Made by a program: the position numbers and the translations under genes. This document shows positions 26,472 through 34,748 of a DNA stretch of 56,931 nt, piece after piece; position 1 is the first letter of the stretch, and the number at the start of each line of letters is the position of its first letter. The DNA is from an uncultured Bacteroidaceae bacterium (lineage in GTDB: Bacteria > Bacteroidota > Bacteroidia > Bacteroidales > Bacteroidaceae). The notes under the pieces are model-generated. The model was not told the origin of the DNA and did not search any database. It worked only from the letters and a program-made list of their open reading frames with translations. The DNA lies in contig CAJGDX010000004.1 of the NCBI GenBank assembly GCA_904502185.1, forward strand, positions 1 to 56,931, read 5' to 3'.

Positions 26472-27248
26472 TTATTTAAAAATTTGAACAGGGATGTTCT
26501 GTTCATAAAGATAGTTGATGTAATTGGTTATCATTGTACTTTCCAATTCAGCACTGAGTCTGATGCTGTGGTATATCAAAAATATGTATGAGATTATAAT
26601 GAAGCACAATGCTAGTTTCCCTACAAAATTCCCAATGCTTTCCCCTGAGACATCAAAGCCTAATTTGACGAGTGTAAATGATATGATAAATCCAATGGTA
26701 AAGCCAAAAATGAAAAATAAAATATAAGGAATCAACGGAATAAATGTGAATAAAACATCTATGACATCAATGGCGCCGATAAGGTCCAGATTTTCTATGT
26801 CTTCGAAAGCTCGTGAATTTATGATTGTTGTATCGTTAAATTCCGATAAAACCACCGGCGATAAATGTGATTCGTGCGCAGAATTGAATTGCTCTATTCT
26901 ATTGTTTATCAATTCCGAAAAATCTTTTGTACTCAATCTTTGAGCTTTGAAAGCCTCGGCCCATTCCTCAATTCTTGTAGAGTCTTCATTCCAGAAAGAG
27001 TCTTTTATCATTCTCCAGGAATTCAGTGAGAAGAAATTGAATTTTTCTGAAATCGTTTCATTGACTCTCTCTTCTATGTGGGTCTGTAATTCGTAAATGA
27101 GTGAGTCGCAGAATGTTACTTCGTCGCAGTTTACGTACGAAGGTGTTTCTACTTCTGGCTCATCGTCGCTGCACGAACAAAAAAATGTGATAGAGAATAG
27201 TAATAGAATATAGGGAATTATTACCCAAATGTTTTTCTTTAAAAGCAT
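26472..27248 (-). CDS. Putative lipoprotein with C-terminal membrane segments
   Basis: A 258-residue protein I do not recognise. Residues 7-23 are hydrophobic, followed by FCSCSDDEPEVE: C26 may be the lipidated Cys, and the acidic residues after it resemble the surface-export signal of Bacteroidetes lipoproteins. A Glu-rich helical part (about 45-160) precedes two hydrophobic segments (about 165-200 and 208-228) and a polar tail. Such segments are odd for an outer-membrane lipoprotein, so it may instead be an inner-membrane protein. It starts 56 bp after the comM stop, with no clear promoter, and precedes the nuclease-like gene by 6 bp. Confidence 0.65.
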   Translation of the reverse strand: MLLKKNIWVIIPYILLLFSITFFCSCSDDEPEVETPSYVNCDEVTFCDSLIYELQTHIEERVNETISEKFNFFSLNSWRMIKDSFWNEDSTRIEEWAEAFKAQRLSTKDFSELINNRIEQFNSAHESHLSPVVLSEFNDTTIINSRAFEDIENLDLIGAIDVIDVLFTFIPLIPYILFFIFGFTIGFIISFTLVKLGFDVSGESIGNFVGKLALCFIIISYIFLIYHSIRLSAELESTMITNYINYLYEQNIPVQIFK

Positions 27249-27304
27249 TTTTGCGTGATTTTTTTATATGTCGGTTGTTGTATCTTTAGTGGGATTGGAC
27301 ATTT

Positions 27305-28843
27305 TTATGCTCCCCAGCCTTCGCGGTCGAGATTGCGGTAGCCTATTGCCTCGGCAATGTGGTGGCTCTGGATATTCTCGCTTGCCTCAAGGTCGGCAAT
27401 GGTGCGGGCAACCTTCACAATGCGGTCATAGGCACGTGCCGACAGATTTAAACGGCTCATAGCGGTGCGTAACAGCGAACGGCAGGTGTCGTCAATTTCT
27501 GCATAACGGGTGAGCAGTTTGGGGGTCATCTGTGCGTTGCAGTGTATGCTCTCCTCATTTCTGAAACGCTCTTCCTGTATCTTACGTGCAGCAATAACTC
27601 GTTCGCGTATGGCTGCGCTGGGCTCGCCTTCGCGTGCGTCGGAGATTTTCTCGAATGGCACGGGCACAATCTCAATCTGCAGGTCTATGCGGTCGAGCAG
27701 TGGGCCGCTTATCTTGTTAAGGTATCGTTGTACCTGGCCGGGGCTGCAGACACAGGGTTTTGTCGGGTGGTTGTAGTAACCGCAGGGACATGGGTTCATC
27801 GAGGCTATGAACATTACTCCGGCAGGGTATTCGACCTTGTAGTTGGCGCGTGCAACGGAGATTTTGCGGTCTTCGAGCGGTTGGCGCATCACTTCGAGTA
27901 CGGCGCGGTTGAACTCAGGTAGTTCATCGAGGAAAAGTACTCCGTTGTGGGCAAGTGAAATTTCTCCCGGCTTGGGGTTGGCTCCGCCACCTACCAGCGC
28001 TACTGACGATATTGTGTGGTGTGGGCTGCGGAAGGGTCGCTGTGTTATGAGCGATGCTCCGCTTGTCAGGCTGCCGCTTACCGAGTGTATTTTTGTTGTT
28101 TCGAGACTCTCTTGCAGTGTCAGTGGTGGCAGAATGGATGGCAGACGCTTTGCCATCATAGATTTTCCGCTGCCCGGAGGGCCTATCATTATAAGATTGT
28201 GTCCGCCGGCGGCTGCTACTTCGAAGGCACGTTTGACGCTCTCCTGTCCGCGAACTTCGGCAAAATCAAATTCAAAATTGCTCTGTTGCGAATAGAATTC
28301 ACGCTCTACATCCATAGTGTAGGGGGCTATTCCCTGCTCGCCGTTGAGGAAACGTATTACCTGCATCAGATTGTCTGCTGCATATACCTTTATGTCGCCT
28401 ACGACTGCTGCCTCGGCTGCATTTGCTGTGGGCATTATTATGCCTTCGTATCCGCTCTCGGCGGCTTTCAGTGCAATGGGCAGTGCTCCTTTTATGGGGA
28501 CAAGACCTCCGTCGAGTCCAAGCTCGCCCATTATCATGTATTTGTTGAGATGTTCTGCCGATACGGTTCCGTCTGCAGCCAATATTCCTATCGCTATCGG
28601 CAGGTCGTATGCCGACCCCTCTTTGCGTATGTCGGCAGGTGCCATGTTTACGACTATCTGTTTGCTGGGGAATTTCAATCCGTTGAATTCCAGTGCCGAC
28701 CTTATGCGCTCGTGGCTCTCCTTGACTGCATTGTCGGGAAGACCAACGAGGAAAAAGCGGATACCGCGGAGTGCATTCACTTCGATGGTAACCTGTATAG
28801 CATTGATTCCTTGCAGGGCGGCTGCATTTACCTTTACTAACAT
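27305..28843 (-). CDS. comM: YifB/ComM family Mg-chelatase-like AAA+ ATPase
   Basis: A 512-residue helicase-like AAA+ protein; ComM of Vibrio promotes branch migration during natural transformation. The N-terminal ChlI/Lon-like domain begins MLVKVNAAALQGINAIQV, Walker A is GPPGSGKSMMAKRL, Walker B is VLFLDELPEF, the MNPCPCGYY motif follows, and the C-terminal Mg_chelatase_C domain ends LDREGWGA. The last 103 bp are exactly repeated downstream beyond two inserted genes. The gene itself is intact. It precedes the cassette in the direction of transcription and may drive it. Confidence 0.95.
   Translation of the reverse strand: MLVKVNAAALQGINAIQVTIEVNALRGIRFFLVGLPDNAVKESHERIRSALEFNGLKFPSKQIVVNMAPADIRKEGSAYDLPIAIGILAADGTVSAEHLNKYMIMGELGLDGGLVPIKGALPIALKAAESGYEGIIMPTANAAEAAVVGDIKVYAADNLMQVIRFLNGEQGIAPYTMDVEREFYSQQSNFEFDFAEVRGQESVKRAFEVAAAGGHNLIMIGPPGSGKSMMAKRLPSILPPLTLQESLETTKIHSVSGSLTSGASLITQRPFRSPHHTISSVALVGGGANPKPGEISLAHNGVLFLDELPEFNRAVLEVMRQPLEDRKISVARANYKVEYPAGVMFIASMNPCPCGYYNHPTKPCVCSPGQVQRYLNKISGPLLDRIDLQIEIVPVPFEKISDAREGEPSAAIRERVIAARKIQEERFRNEESIHCNAQMTPKLLTRYAEIDDTCRSLLRTAMSRLNLSARAYDRIVKVARTIADLEASENIQSHHIAEAIGYRNLDREGWGA
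27320..27422. repeat. 103-bp direct repeat inside comM (second copy 25515-25617)
   Basis: Exact match to 25515-25617 at an offset of 1,805 bp, in the same orientation. Beyond the comM stop, similarity continues imperfectly to 27304/25499 (for example CCCCA and TTATG are shared). No transposase, integrase or terminal inverted repeat accompanies it. Confidence 0.95.
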
Positions 28844-28849
28844 GGCTGG

Positions 28850-29920
28850 CTATCTTCTCTTCTTCTTGAGTAGTGTATCTTTCTTTTTCTTCTCCTCTTC
28901 GTAGTGGTTGATGAGTGAGTCGAGTTTGTGTCCCAATTTATCGGGGGCAATATTGTAGCCCACGCTCATCAGTTGAGGCCCTATTATGACACTGTATGGT
29001 AATGTGTTGACGTTGTATCGCTTGACAAGTGCATTGTTCCACATTTTCAGGTCGCAGACATGGTCGCCTCCTATTGAGTCGGTCAGAACTGTGCTTCGCC
29101 ATTGGGCGGTGTCGTGGTCGAGAGATATGTTCAGCAGTGTCACCTGTTCTTTTTTGTATCTTTGGCAGGTGTCGTTTATTGCTTTCAGATGGTTGCGCGA
29201 CAGCGTGTCCCACGATGCCCAGAAACTGAGTACAGTGAACTTCTCTTTGTAGCGTCTGTTCGAGATTTTTGTGCTGTCATCCATCTCTTTGTAATCGAAA
29301 GAGGGCATCGATGCGTAAAGAACGTTTGCGGTGCTGCTTCTTTGCTCCAGTTTGCTTCTGGTTGATACGATGTAGTCGTTGTCCTGCAGACGTCCGCCGA
29401 ACTTGTTTAATATTTCGCGCAGATGGCGATTGGTGGCAGTGGGGGCCTCCATCAGGTAGCGACGGAACAGCATTATGCCAACCTCGTTCAGGGGGTTCTC
29501 CTCGACGAACGAAGTTATCTTTTCTTGTCGTTGCACCACTCCTAACGGCTCAACTATGGCGGCTATGCTGTCGTATGTGTGCTGTGTGGTGCCCGATGTT
29601 ACTTTCCATCTGTTTTTTTGTACGGAGTCTGGCGCTACTGTAGCCGCAATGTCCGGTTCGGCATACACGATGACCTCTTTGCCTGCGGGCATCAGCAGTC
29701 CCAGTGGAAACAGTGTGTCCGCCGGAATTGTGTGGCTGAACTTGCCGTCATTGCCTGCAACGATGGTGTCCATCTGTGGGTAGCGGTTGTCCATTCCGTA
29801 GAGATAGAGCGTGTCGCCTGCTCCGGTTCCCGAACCGGAGAGGTGGAACGTGCGTATGTTGTCCGAGCAGGATACGCACAGCAGGACGAGTAGTGCGACT
29901 ATCGTGTGTGCTGCTCTCAT
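28850..29920 (-). CDS. Thioredoxin-fold lipoprotein (DUF4369-like) lacking CXXC
   Basis: A 356-residue lipoprotein (lipobox VLLCVSC). An N-terminal DUF4369-like beta domain (FHLSGSGTGAGDTLYLYGMD) is followed by a helical linker and a C-terminal TlpA/AhpC-type thioredoxin fold. Where TlpA proteins have WCxxC, this one reads FTVLSFWASWDTLSRNHLKA: both cysteines are missing, so disulfide chemistry is unlikely. The cis-Pro loop is kept in VNTLPYSVIIGP, and the tail is Lys-rich. It overlaps the typA stop as ATGA and is followed by comM after 6 bp. A structural or binding role is likelier than redox activity. Confidence 0.83.
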   Translation of the reverse strand: MRAAHTIVALLVLLCVSCSDNIRTFHLSGSGTGAGDTLYLYGMDNRYPQMDTIVAGNDGKFSHTIPADTLFPLGLLMPAGKEVIVYAEPDIAATVAPDSVQKNRWKVTSGTTQHTYDSIAAIVEPLGVVQRQEKITSFVEENPLNEVGIMLFRRYLMEAPTATNRHLREILNKFGGRLQDNDYIVSTRSKLEQRSSTANVLYASMPSFDYKEMDDSTKISNRRYKEKFTVLSFWASWDTLSRNHLKAINDTCQRYKKEQVTLLNISLDHDTAQWRSTVLTDSIGGDHVCDLKMWNNALVKRYNVNTLPYSVIIGPQLMSVGYNIAPDKLGHKLDSLINHYEEEKKKKDTLLKKKRR

Positions 29921-31713
29921 ACTTTGTTGGCTCTTTTTCGTTCTATTTCGTCGAGGATGATCTTGCGCATGCGCATAGACTTGGGTGTTACCTCTACATA
30001 TTCATCCTCCTTAATATATTCGAGTGCCTCCTCCAGTGAGAATACTATCGGGGGAACAATGCGTACTTTGTCATCGGAACCGCTGGCACGCATGTTTGTC
30101 AGCTTCTTGCTCTTGGTGACGTTTATCACAAGGTCGTTGTCGTGTACATGCTCGCCTACAACCTGACCTGCATATACATCCTCCTGGGGGTTGATGAAGA
30201 AGCGTCCGCGTTCTTGCAGCTTGTCGATTGCGTATGCAAATGCAGTACCGCTCTCCATTGCCACCATCGAACCATTTACTCGGCGTTCGATGTCACCTTT
30301 GTAGGGCTGGTACTCTTTGAAACGGTGGGCCATGATTGCCTCTCCGGCCGATGCTGTAAGGACGTTTGTACGCAGACCGATGATTCCGCGTGAGGGTATG
30401 AGGAACTCAATGTTAACGCGCTCGCCCTGTGCCTCCATCGAGGTCATTTCACCTTTGCGGCGTGTTACCATGTCTATCATCTTGCTTGAGTAGTCGCTGG
30501 GTACGTTGATTGTAAGCTCTTCGATAGGCTCGCAGCGCTGTCCGTCAATCTCTTTGTAGATTACCTGTGGCTGTCCCACCTGCAACTCGTATCCTTCGCG
30601 GCGCATTGTTTCGATAAGCACCGAGAGATGCAGCACTCCGCGTCCGAATACAGTCCAGCTGTCCTCTTCGGGCGATTTGCTGACACGCAGGGCAAGGTTC
30701 TTGTCGAGCTCCTTGTCGAGACGCTCCTGAATGTGGCGCGAGGTTACAAATTTACCCTCTTTGCCGAAGAAGGGCGAGTCGTTTATGGTGAAGAGCATAC
30801 TCATTGTAGGCTCGTCGATGCTGATGGGGGGCAGTGCCTCGGGGTTCTCGAAGTCGCAGATGGTGTCGCCAATCTCAAACTTGTCAAGTCCAACAATGGC
30901 ACAGATGTCACCGCAGCTTACGCTTGCGGCGCGTGCGCGGCCAAGGCCTTCGAACGTGTGCAGCTCCTTGATTTTTACTTTTGTCTGCTCGCCGTTGCGG
31001 TTGACAAGGGTGGCATTGCTTCCCTCGTTGAGTGTGCCGCGGTGTACGCGTCCTATGGCTATACGGCCGGTGTAGGGCGAGTAGTCGAGCGAGGTGATGA
31101 GCATCTGAGGTGTACCGTCGTTAAACTCGGGCGCGGGGATGTGCTCGATTATCGCATCGAGCAAAGGAGTGATGCTGTCTGTCTGCTTGCGCCAGTCGGT
31201 ACTCATCCAGTTGTTCTTTGCCGAACCGAAGATTACGGGGAAATCGAGCTGCTCTTCGGTCGCTTCCAGTGAGAACATCAGGTCGAACACCATTTCGTGA
31301 ACCTCGTCGGGACGACAGTTGGGCTTGTCCACCTTGTTTACAACTACGATGGGCTTAAGTCCTATCTGCAGTGCCTTTTGCAATACGAAGCGTGTCTGGG
31401 GCATGGGGCCTTCGAATGCGTCTACCAGGAGCAGACAGCCGTCTGCCATGTTCAGTACGCGTTCAACCTCTCCGCCGAAGTCGGAGTGTCCCGGGGTGTC
31501 TATTATGTTGATTTTTGTATTTTTGTACTCGATGGATACGTTCTTCGAGAGGATGGTTATACCTCTTTCGCGCTCAAGATCGTTGTTGTCAAGTGTCAGC
31601 GCGTCGTTGTTCTGCTCTTTGAGCAGATTGCCTGCCAACATCATTTTGTCAACCAGTGTGGTCTTTCCATGATCGACGTGCGCGATGATGGCTATGTTTC
31701 TAATATCCTGCAT
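29917..31713 (-). CDS. typA: Translational GTPase TypA/BipA
   Basis: A ribosome-associated GTPase of the EF-G family with 598 residues, involved in 50S assembly and stress growth. G motifs: IAHVDHGKTTLVDKM (G1), RGITI (G2), DTPGHSDFGGEV (G3) and NKVDKP (G4). The C-terminal BipA domain contains SRGIIGLRTNVLTASAGEA. The frame runs 11 codons upstream through the minus-7 region; MQDIRNIAII is the family's usual start. It is coupled by ATGA overlap to the lipoprotein gene. Confidence 0.96.
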   Translation of the reverse strand: MQDIRNIAIIAHVDHGKTTLVDKMMLAGNLLKEQNNDALTLDNNDLERERGITILSKNVSIEYKNTKINIIDTPGHSDFGGEVERVLNMADGCLLLVDAFEGPMPQTRFVLQKALQIGLKPIVVVNKVDKPNCRPDEVHEMVFDLMFSLEATEEQLDFPVIFGSAKNNWMSTDWRKQTDSITPLLDAIIEHIPAPEFNDGTPQMLITSLDYSPYTGRIAIGRVHRGTLNEGSNATLVNRNGEQTKVKIKELHTFEGLGRARAASVSCGDICAIVGLDKFEIGDTICDFENPEALPPISIDEPTMSMLFTINDSPFFGKEGKFVTSRHIQERLDKELDKNLALRVSKSPEEDSWTVFGRGVLHLSVLIETMRREGYELQVGQPQVIYKEIDGQRCEPIEELTINVPSDYSSKMIDMVTRRKGEMTSMEAQGERVNIEFLIPSRGIIGLRTNVLTASAGEAIMAHRFKEYQPYKGDIERRVNGSMVAMESGTAFAYAIDKLQERGRFFINPQEDVYAGQVVGEHVHDNDLVINVTKSKKLTNMRASGSDDKVRIVPPIVFSLEEALEYIKEDEYVEVTPKSMRMRKIILDEIERKRANKV

Positions 31714-31743
31714 AATATTTGCTGTTTCTTTGAATTTTGCCTG

Positions 31744-31751
31744 CAAAGGTA
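31744..31751 (-). promoter_or_regulatory. Minus-7 box of typA
   Basis: TACCTTTG on the minus strand, 31 bp before the typA ATG. It supports the downstream start choice. Confidence 0.5.
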
Positions 31752-31844
31752 CAACAAAATATCGAGAATAGCTCCTATTTTATATACAAGCAATGGCGAA
31801 AAGAGAATATTTTTGTATCTTTTGAATAAAAAAGATTGTTAATG

Positions 31845-31875
31845 GTTGTTTTTCCGAAAATTATGCGTACCTTTG
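31845..31875 (+). promoter_or_regulatory. Promoter of rpsO
   Basis: GTTG (31845-31848), 19-bp spacer, TACCTTTG (31868-31875); the ATG is 42 bp further on. A good match to the Bacteroidetes consensus. Confidence 0.65.
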
Positions 31876-31917
31876 CGCCGCTAAAAGAAAAGTAACACAT
31901 TTTTAAAACAAAAGTTT

Positions 31918-32187
31918 ATGTACTTAGATTCAGCTAAAAAACAAGAAATCTTTGGTAACTACGGAAAGTCTAACACTGATACTGGTTCAGCAGAGAGCCA
32001 GATAGCTTTGTTTTCATACCGTATTGCCCATTTGACGGAACACCTCAAAGCTAACCGTAAAGATTATAGCACACAGAGAGCTTTGACAATGTTGGTAGGT
32101 AAGCGTCGCGCACTTCTCAACTACTTGAAGAGCCGTGACATTGAGCGTTACCGTGCCATCGTTGCAAAATTGGGCTTGCGTCGCTAA
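31918..32187 (+). CDS. rpsO: 30S ribosomal protein S15
   Basis: 89 residues, the usual S15 length. Family signatures: GSAESQIALFSYRIAHLTEH, LKANRKDYSTQRALTMLVGK and RRALLNYLKSRDIERYRAIV, ending KLGLRR. It binds the three-way junction of 16S rRNA early in 30S assembly. It is monocistronic with its own promoter and terminator. Confidence 0.97.
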   Translation: MYLDSAKKQEIFGNYGKSNTDTGSAESQIALFSYRIAHLTEHLKANRKDYSTQRALTMLVGKRRALLNYLKSRDIERYRAIVAKLGLRR

Positions 32188-32211
32188 TACCACGCAGCTG
32201 CAACGGTCTAA

Positions 32212-32248
32212 GGTCTGCCTTTTTGAAGGCGGATCTTTTCTTTTTTTT
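32212..32248 (+). terminator. Terminator of rpsO
   Basis: 10-bp stem including wobble pairs (32212-32221 with 32226-32235), loop TTTG, then TTTTCTTTTTTTT. It lies 25 bp after the stop. Confidence 0.88.
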
Positions 32249-32281
32249 GTCTTATTGCTCGTTTATGTAAAATTAAATTAT

Positions 32282-32289
32282 TATTTTTG
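32282..32289 (+). promoter_or_regulatory. Minus-7 box of the alpha-galactosidase gene
   Basis: TATTTTTG, 46 bp before the ATG. The minus-33 region has no clear match. Confidence 0.4.
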
Positions 32290-32335
32290 CCGAAGTGTAA
32301 TGAATAAAAATAATCAATAATAAAATAAAAACAGT

Positions 32336-33982
32336 ATGAAACGTTACGCAACAGGATTGTTCCTGCTTTTGTTTGCGGCAATGTCAATTTTGCCGCAGCA
32401 TGTTGCCGCTCAGGAGAAGAAGGCGACTGCACCCGATAACTCAAAGTATATCCTGACTCCGCCTGCGCCCAGCACTCCGCGTATCAACAGCGCGCGTGTA
32501 TTCGGTGTTCGTCCCAAGGCTGAATTCCGTTACACGATTGCTGCAACAGGTATTCGTCCCATGACTTTCTCTGCCGAGGGGCTGCCCAAAGGACTCAAAC
32601 TGGACGAAAAGACAGGTATCATCACCGGTGTACTCAAGAAGAAGGGTACATATAATGTGACTCTTCGCGCCAAGAACAGTCTGGGTGAGGCTGAACGCGA
32701 CCTTCGTATCGTAGTTGGCGAGGATATTCTTCTCACGCCTCCCATGGGTTGGAACAGCTGGAACTGCTGGGGCAAGAGCGTCAGCCAGGAGAAGGTTCTC
32801 AGTTCGGCAAGGGCAATGGTGGACAAAGGTCTTGCAAACTATGGCTACACATACATTAACATCGACGACGGATGGCAGGGTATCCGCGGTGGCAAATACA
32901 ATGCTATTCAGCCAAACAAGAAATTCGAAGATATAAAAGGTCTTGTCGACACTATCCATAATATGGGTCTTAAGGCAGGTATCTACTCTGCTCCCTGGGT
33001 ATGTACATATCTCGGACATATTGGTACACAGTGCGATAACCCCGAGGGCAAGTACGAGTGGATAGAAAAAGGCGTTTGCGACGAGAACTACAAGCTCGAG
33101 GATCCCAACAAGAAGCTTCACAGTGGCTATTTCCGCTATCATGGCGCATACTCATTTGCCGAGCAGGATGCGAAACAGTGGGCCGACTGGGGTATCGACT
33201 ACTTGAAATATGACTGGAACCCCAATGACTATTACTATACAAAAGAGATGGCAGATGCTTTGCGTGCGACAGGACGTGACATTGCGTTGAGTATCTCAGG
33301 TTCAGACCCCTTTGCAATGGCTCGCACATGGTCGAAACTGACTCAGTGTTGGCGTACAACAGATGATATTTTTGATACATGGAGCAGTATTGTGCGTATC
33401 GGTTTCGGTCCTCAGGACCGCTGGCCGGCATTCAGTGGCCCCGGACATTGGGCAGACGCTGATATGCTGGTTGTAGGTATGGTGGGATGGGGTCCCAATC
33501 TCCACTATACACGCCTTACACCCGACGAGCAGTACACTCACATTTCGCTGTGGGCGCTCTTCTCTTCACCCTTCCTCATCGGTTGCGACATTGCGCAGAT
33601 GGATGACTTTACTCTCAGCCTGCTCTGCAACTACGAGGTTAACGATATTTGCCAGGATCCGCTCGGTATGCGTGGTGTTCCCTACTTCCGTGGCGACGGC
33701 TATGTGGTGTATGTGAAGATTCTGGAGAATGGCAACCTTGCAGTAGGTCTTTTCAATACCTCAACAGAACCCAAGAAAATCGGTTTTACTCCCCGTACAC
33801 TCGGCTTGTGGAGCAAGAAGATTACAGTGCGTGACGTATGGCGTCAGAAGGATGTTGCCGAAATCGGTCCCCGCGATCGTTACGAAGAGGAGGTTGCTCC
33901 TCACGGATGTTCGCTCCTGATTGTTTCTCCTCCCAATACAGAAGAGAAAATTGTGGACAAACCCTTTACTATCAAAAAGTAA
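32336..33982 (+). CDS. Secreted GH27 alpha-galactosidase
   Basis: A 548-residue exported enzyme that removes terminal alpha-galactose. The signal peptide ends AAA-Q near residue 25. An Ig-like putative-Ig (He_PIG) domain follows (FTYTIAATGIRPMTFSA-type strand, LPKGLKLDEKTGIITGV). The GH27 barrel starts at LLTPPMGWNSWNCWG; the nucleophile Asp is in WGIDYLKYDWNPND, and the acid/base Asp lies near WRTTDDIFDTW. The C-terminal beta domain ends with a Lys-rich tail. It has its own promoter. No SusC/SusD pair is nearby, so it is not in a standard polysaccharide-utilisation locus. Confidence 0.92.
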   Translation: MKRYATGLFLLLFAAMSILPQHVAAQEKKATAPDNSKYILTPPAPSTPRINSARVFGVRPKAEFRYTIAATGIRPMTFSAEGLPKGLKLDEKTGIITGVLKKKGTYNVTLRAKNSLGEAERDLRIVVGEDILLTPPMGWNSWNCWGKSVSQEKVLSSARAMVDKGLANYGYTYINIDDGWQGIRGGKYNAIQPNKKFEDIKGLVDTIHNMGLKAGIYSAPWVCTYLGHIGTQCDNPEGKYEWIEKGVCDENYKLEDPNKKLHSGYFRYHGAYSFAEQDAKQWADWGIDYLKYDWNPNDYYYTKEMADALRATGRDIALSISGSDPFAMARTWSKLTQCWRTTDDIFDTWSSIVRIGFGPQDRWPAFSGPGHWADADMLVVGMVGWGPNLHYTRLTPDEQYTHISLWALFSSPFLIGCDIAQMDDFTLSLLCNYEVNDICQDPLGMRGVPYFRGDGYVVYVKILENGNLAVGLFNTSTEPKKIGFTPRTLGLWSKKITVRDVWRQKDVAEIGPRDRYEEEVAPHGCSLLIVSPPNTEEKIVDKPFTIKK

Positions 33983-34001
33983 AAAACATCGATATTTGCC
34001 G

Positions 34002-34031
34002 GCGATGGCTGCGGAATTCCGCAGCCATCGC
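34002..34031 (+). terminator. Terminator of the alpha-galactosidase gene
   Basis: Perfect 30-bp palindrome centred on GGAATTCC, 20 bp past the stop, followed by TGTCTGTTTG. The T-run is weak. Confidence 0.6.
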
Positions 34032-34071
34032 TGTCTGTTTGTGGGTGAACATGAATAAACCTTGCTTCAAA

Positions 34072-34103
34072 ATTGTGGAATTGCACTATTTTGAGTATAT
34101 TTG
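34072..34103 (+). promoter_or_regulatory. Promoter of efp
   Basis: ATTG (34072-34075), 20-bp spacer, TATATTTG (34096-34103), 44 bp before the ATG. Confidence 0.6.
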
Positions 34104-34147
34104 CACACCAAAATAGAACCAAACTTAATAAATAAAGCAATATAGTT

Positions 34148-34714
34148 ATGATTAATGCACAAGACATTAAAATCGGAACCGCAATCCGTATGGATGGCAA
34201 GTTGTATTTTTGTATAGACTTCCTCCACGTAAAACCCGGTAAAGGAAACACTTTTATGCGTACAAAGCTGAAAGATATCGTAGATGGTTACGTTCTTGAG
34301 CGCCGTTTCAACATCGGTGAGAAACTCGAGGATGTACGTGTAGAGCGTCGCCCCTACCAGTATCTCTATCAGGAGGGTGAGGACTACATCTTCATGAACC
34401 AGGAAACATACGAGCAGATTCCCATCCCCGCGCATCAGATTAACGGTGTAGCATACATGAAAGAGGGTATGGTACTCGAGGTTGTAACAGATGCAACAAC
34501 CGAGACTGTACTTTTCGCTGATATGCCTATCAAGGTGGTTCTCGCAATCACATACACAGAGCCCGGACTCAAGGGTGACACAGCTACCAACACAACAAAG
34601 CCCGCAACACTCGAAACAGGTGCAGAAATCCGTGTTCCCCTCTTCATCAACGAAGGTGAGCTCGTAGAGGTTGACACACGCGACGGTGCTTACGTTGGCC
34701 GCGTAAAAGCATAA
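34148..34714 (+). CDS. efp: Elongation factor P
   Basis: 188 residues with the three-barrel EF-P layout. It relieves ribosome stalling at polyproline. The domain I tip loop carries KPGKGNTFMRTKL, where the Lys between Gly residues is the residue modified in other species; no EpmA/EpmB or EarP gene is seen in this window. Domains II and III include GVAYMKEGMVLEVV and GAEIRVPLFINEGELVEVDT. The downstream glycosyltransferase starts 34 bp later, so the two may be cotranscribed. Confidence 0.96.
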   Translation: MINAQDIKIGTAIRMDGKLYFCIDFLHVKPGKGNTFMRTKLKDIVDGYVLERRFNIGEKLEDVRVERRPYQYLYQEGEDYIFMNQETYEQIPIPAHQINGVAYMKEGMVLEVVTDATTETVLFADMPIKVVLAITYTEPGLKGDTATNTTKPATLETGAEIRVPLFINEGELVEVDTRDGAYVGRVKA

Positions 34715-34748
34715 TTCTATTTAGGAACGAATTTATAAAGCAAAAGTC

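Noticed and set aside
25499..27422. Insertion sequence or composite transposon flanked by repeats
   Set aside because: The repeats are pieces of the comM coding region, not IS ends; there is no transposase and no terminal inverted repeats.
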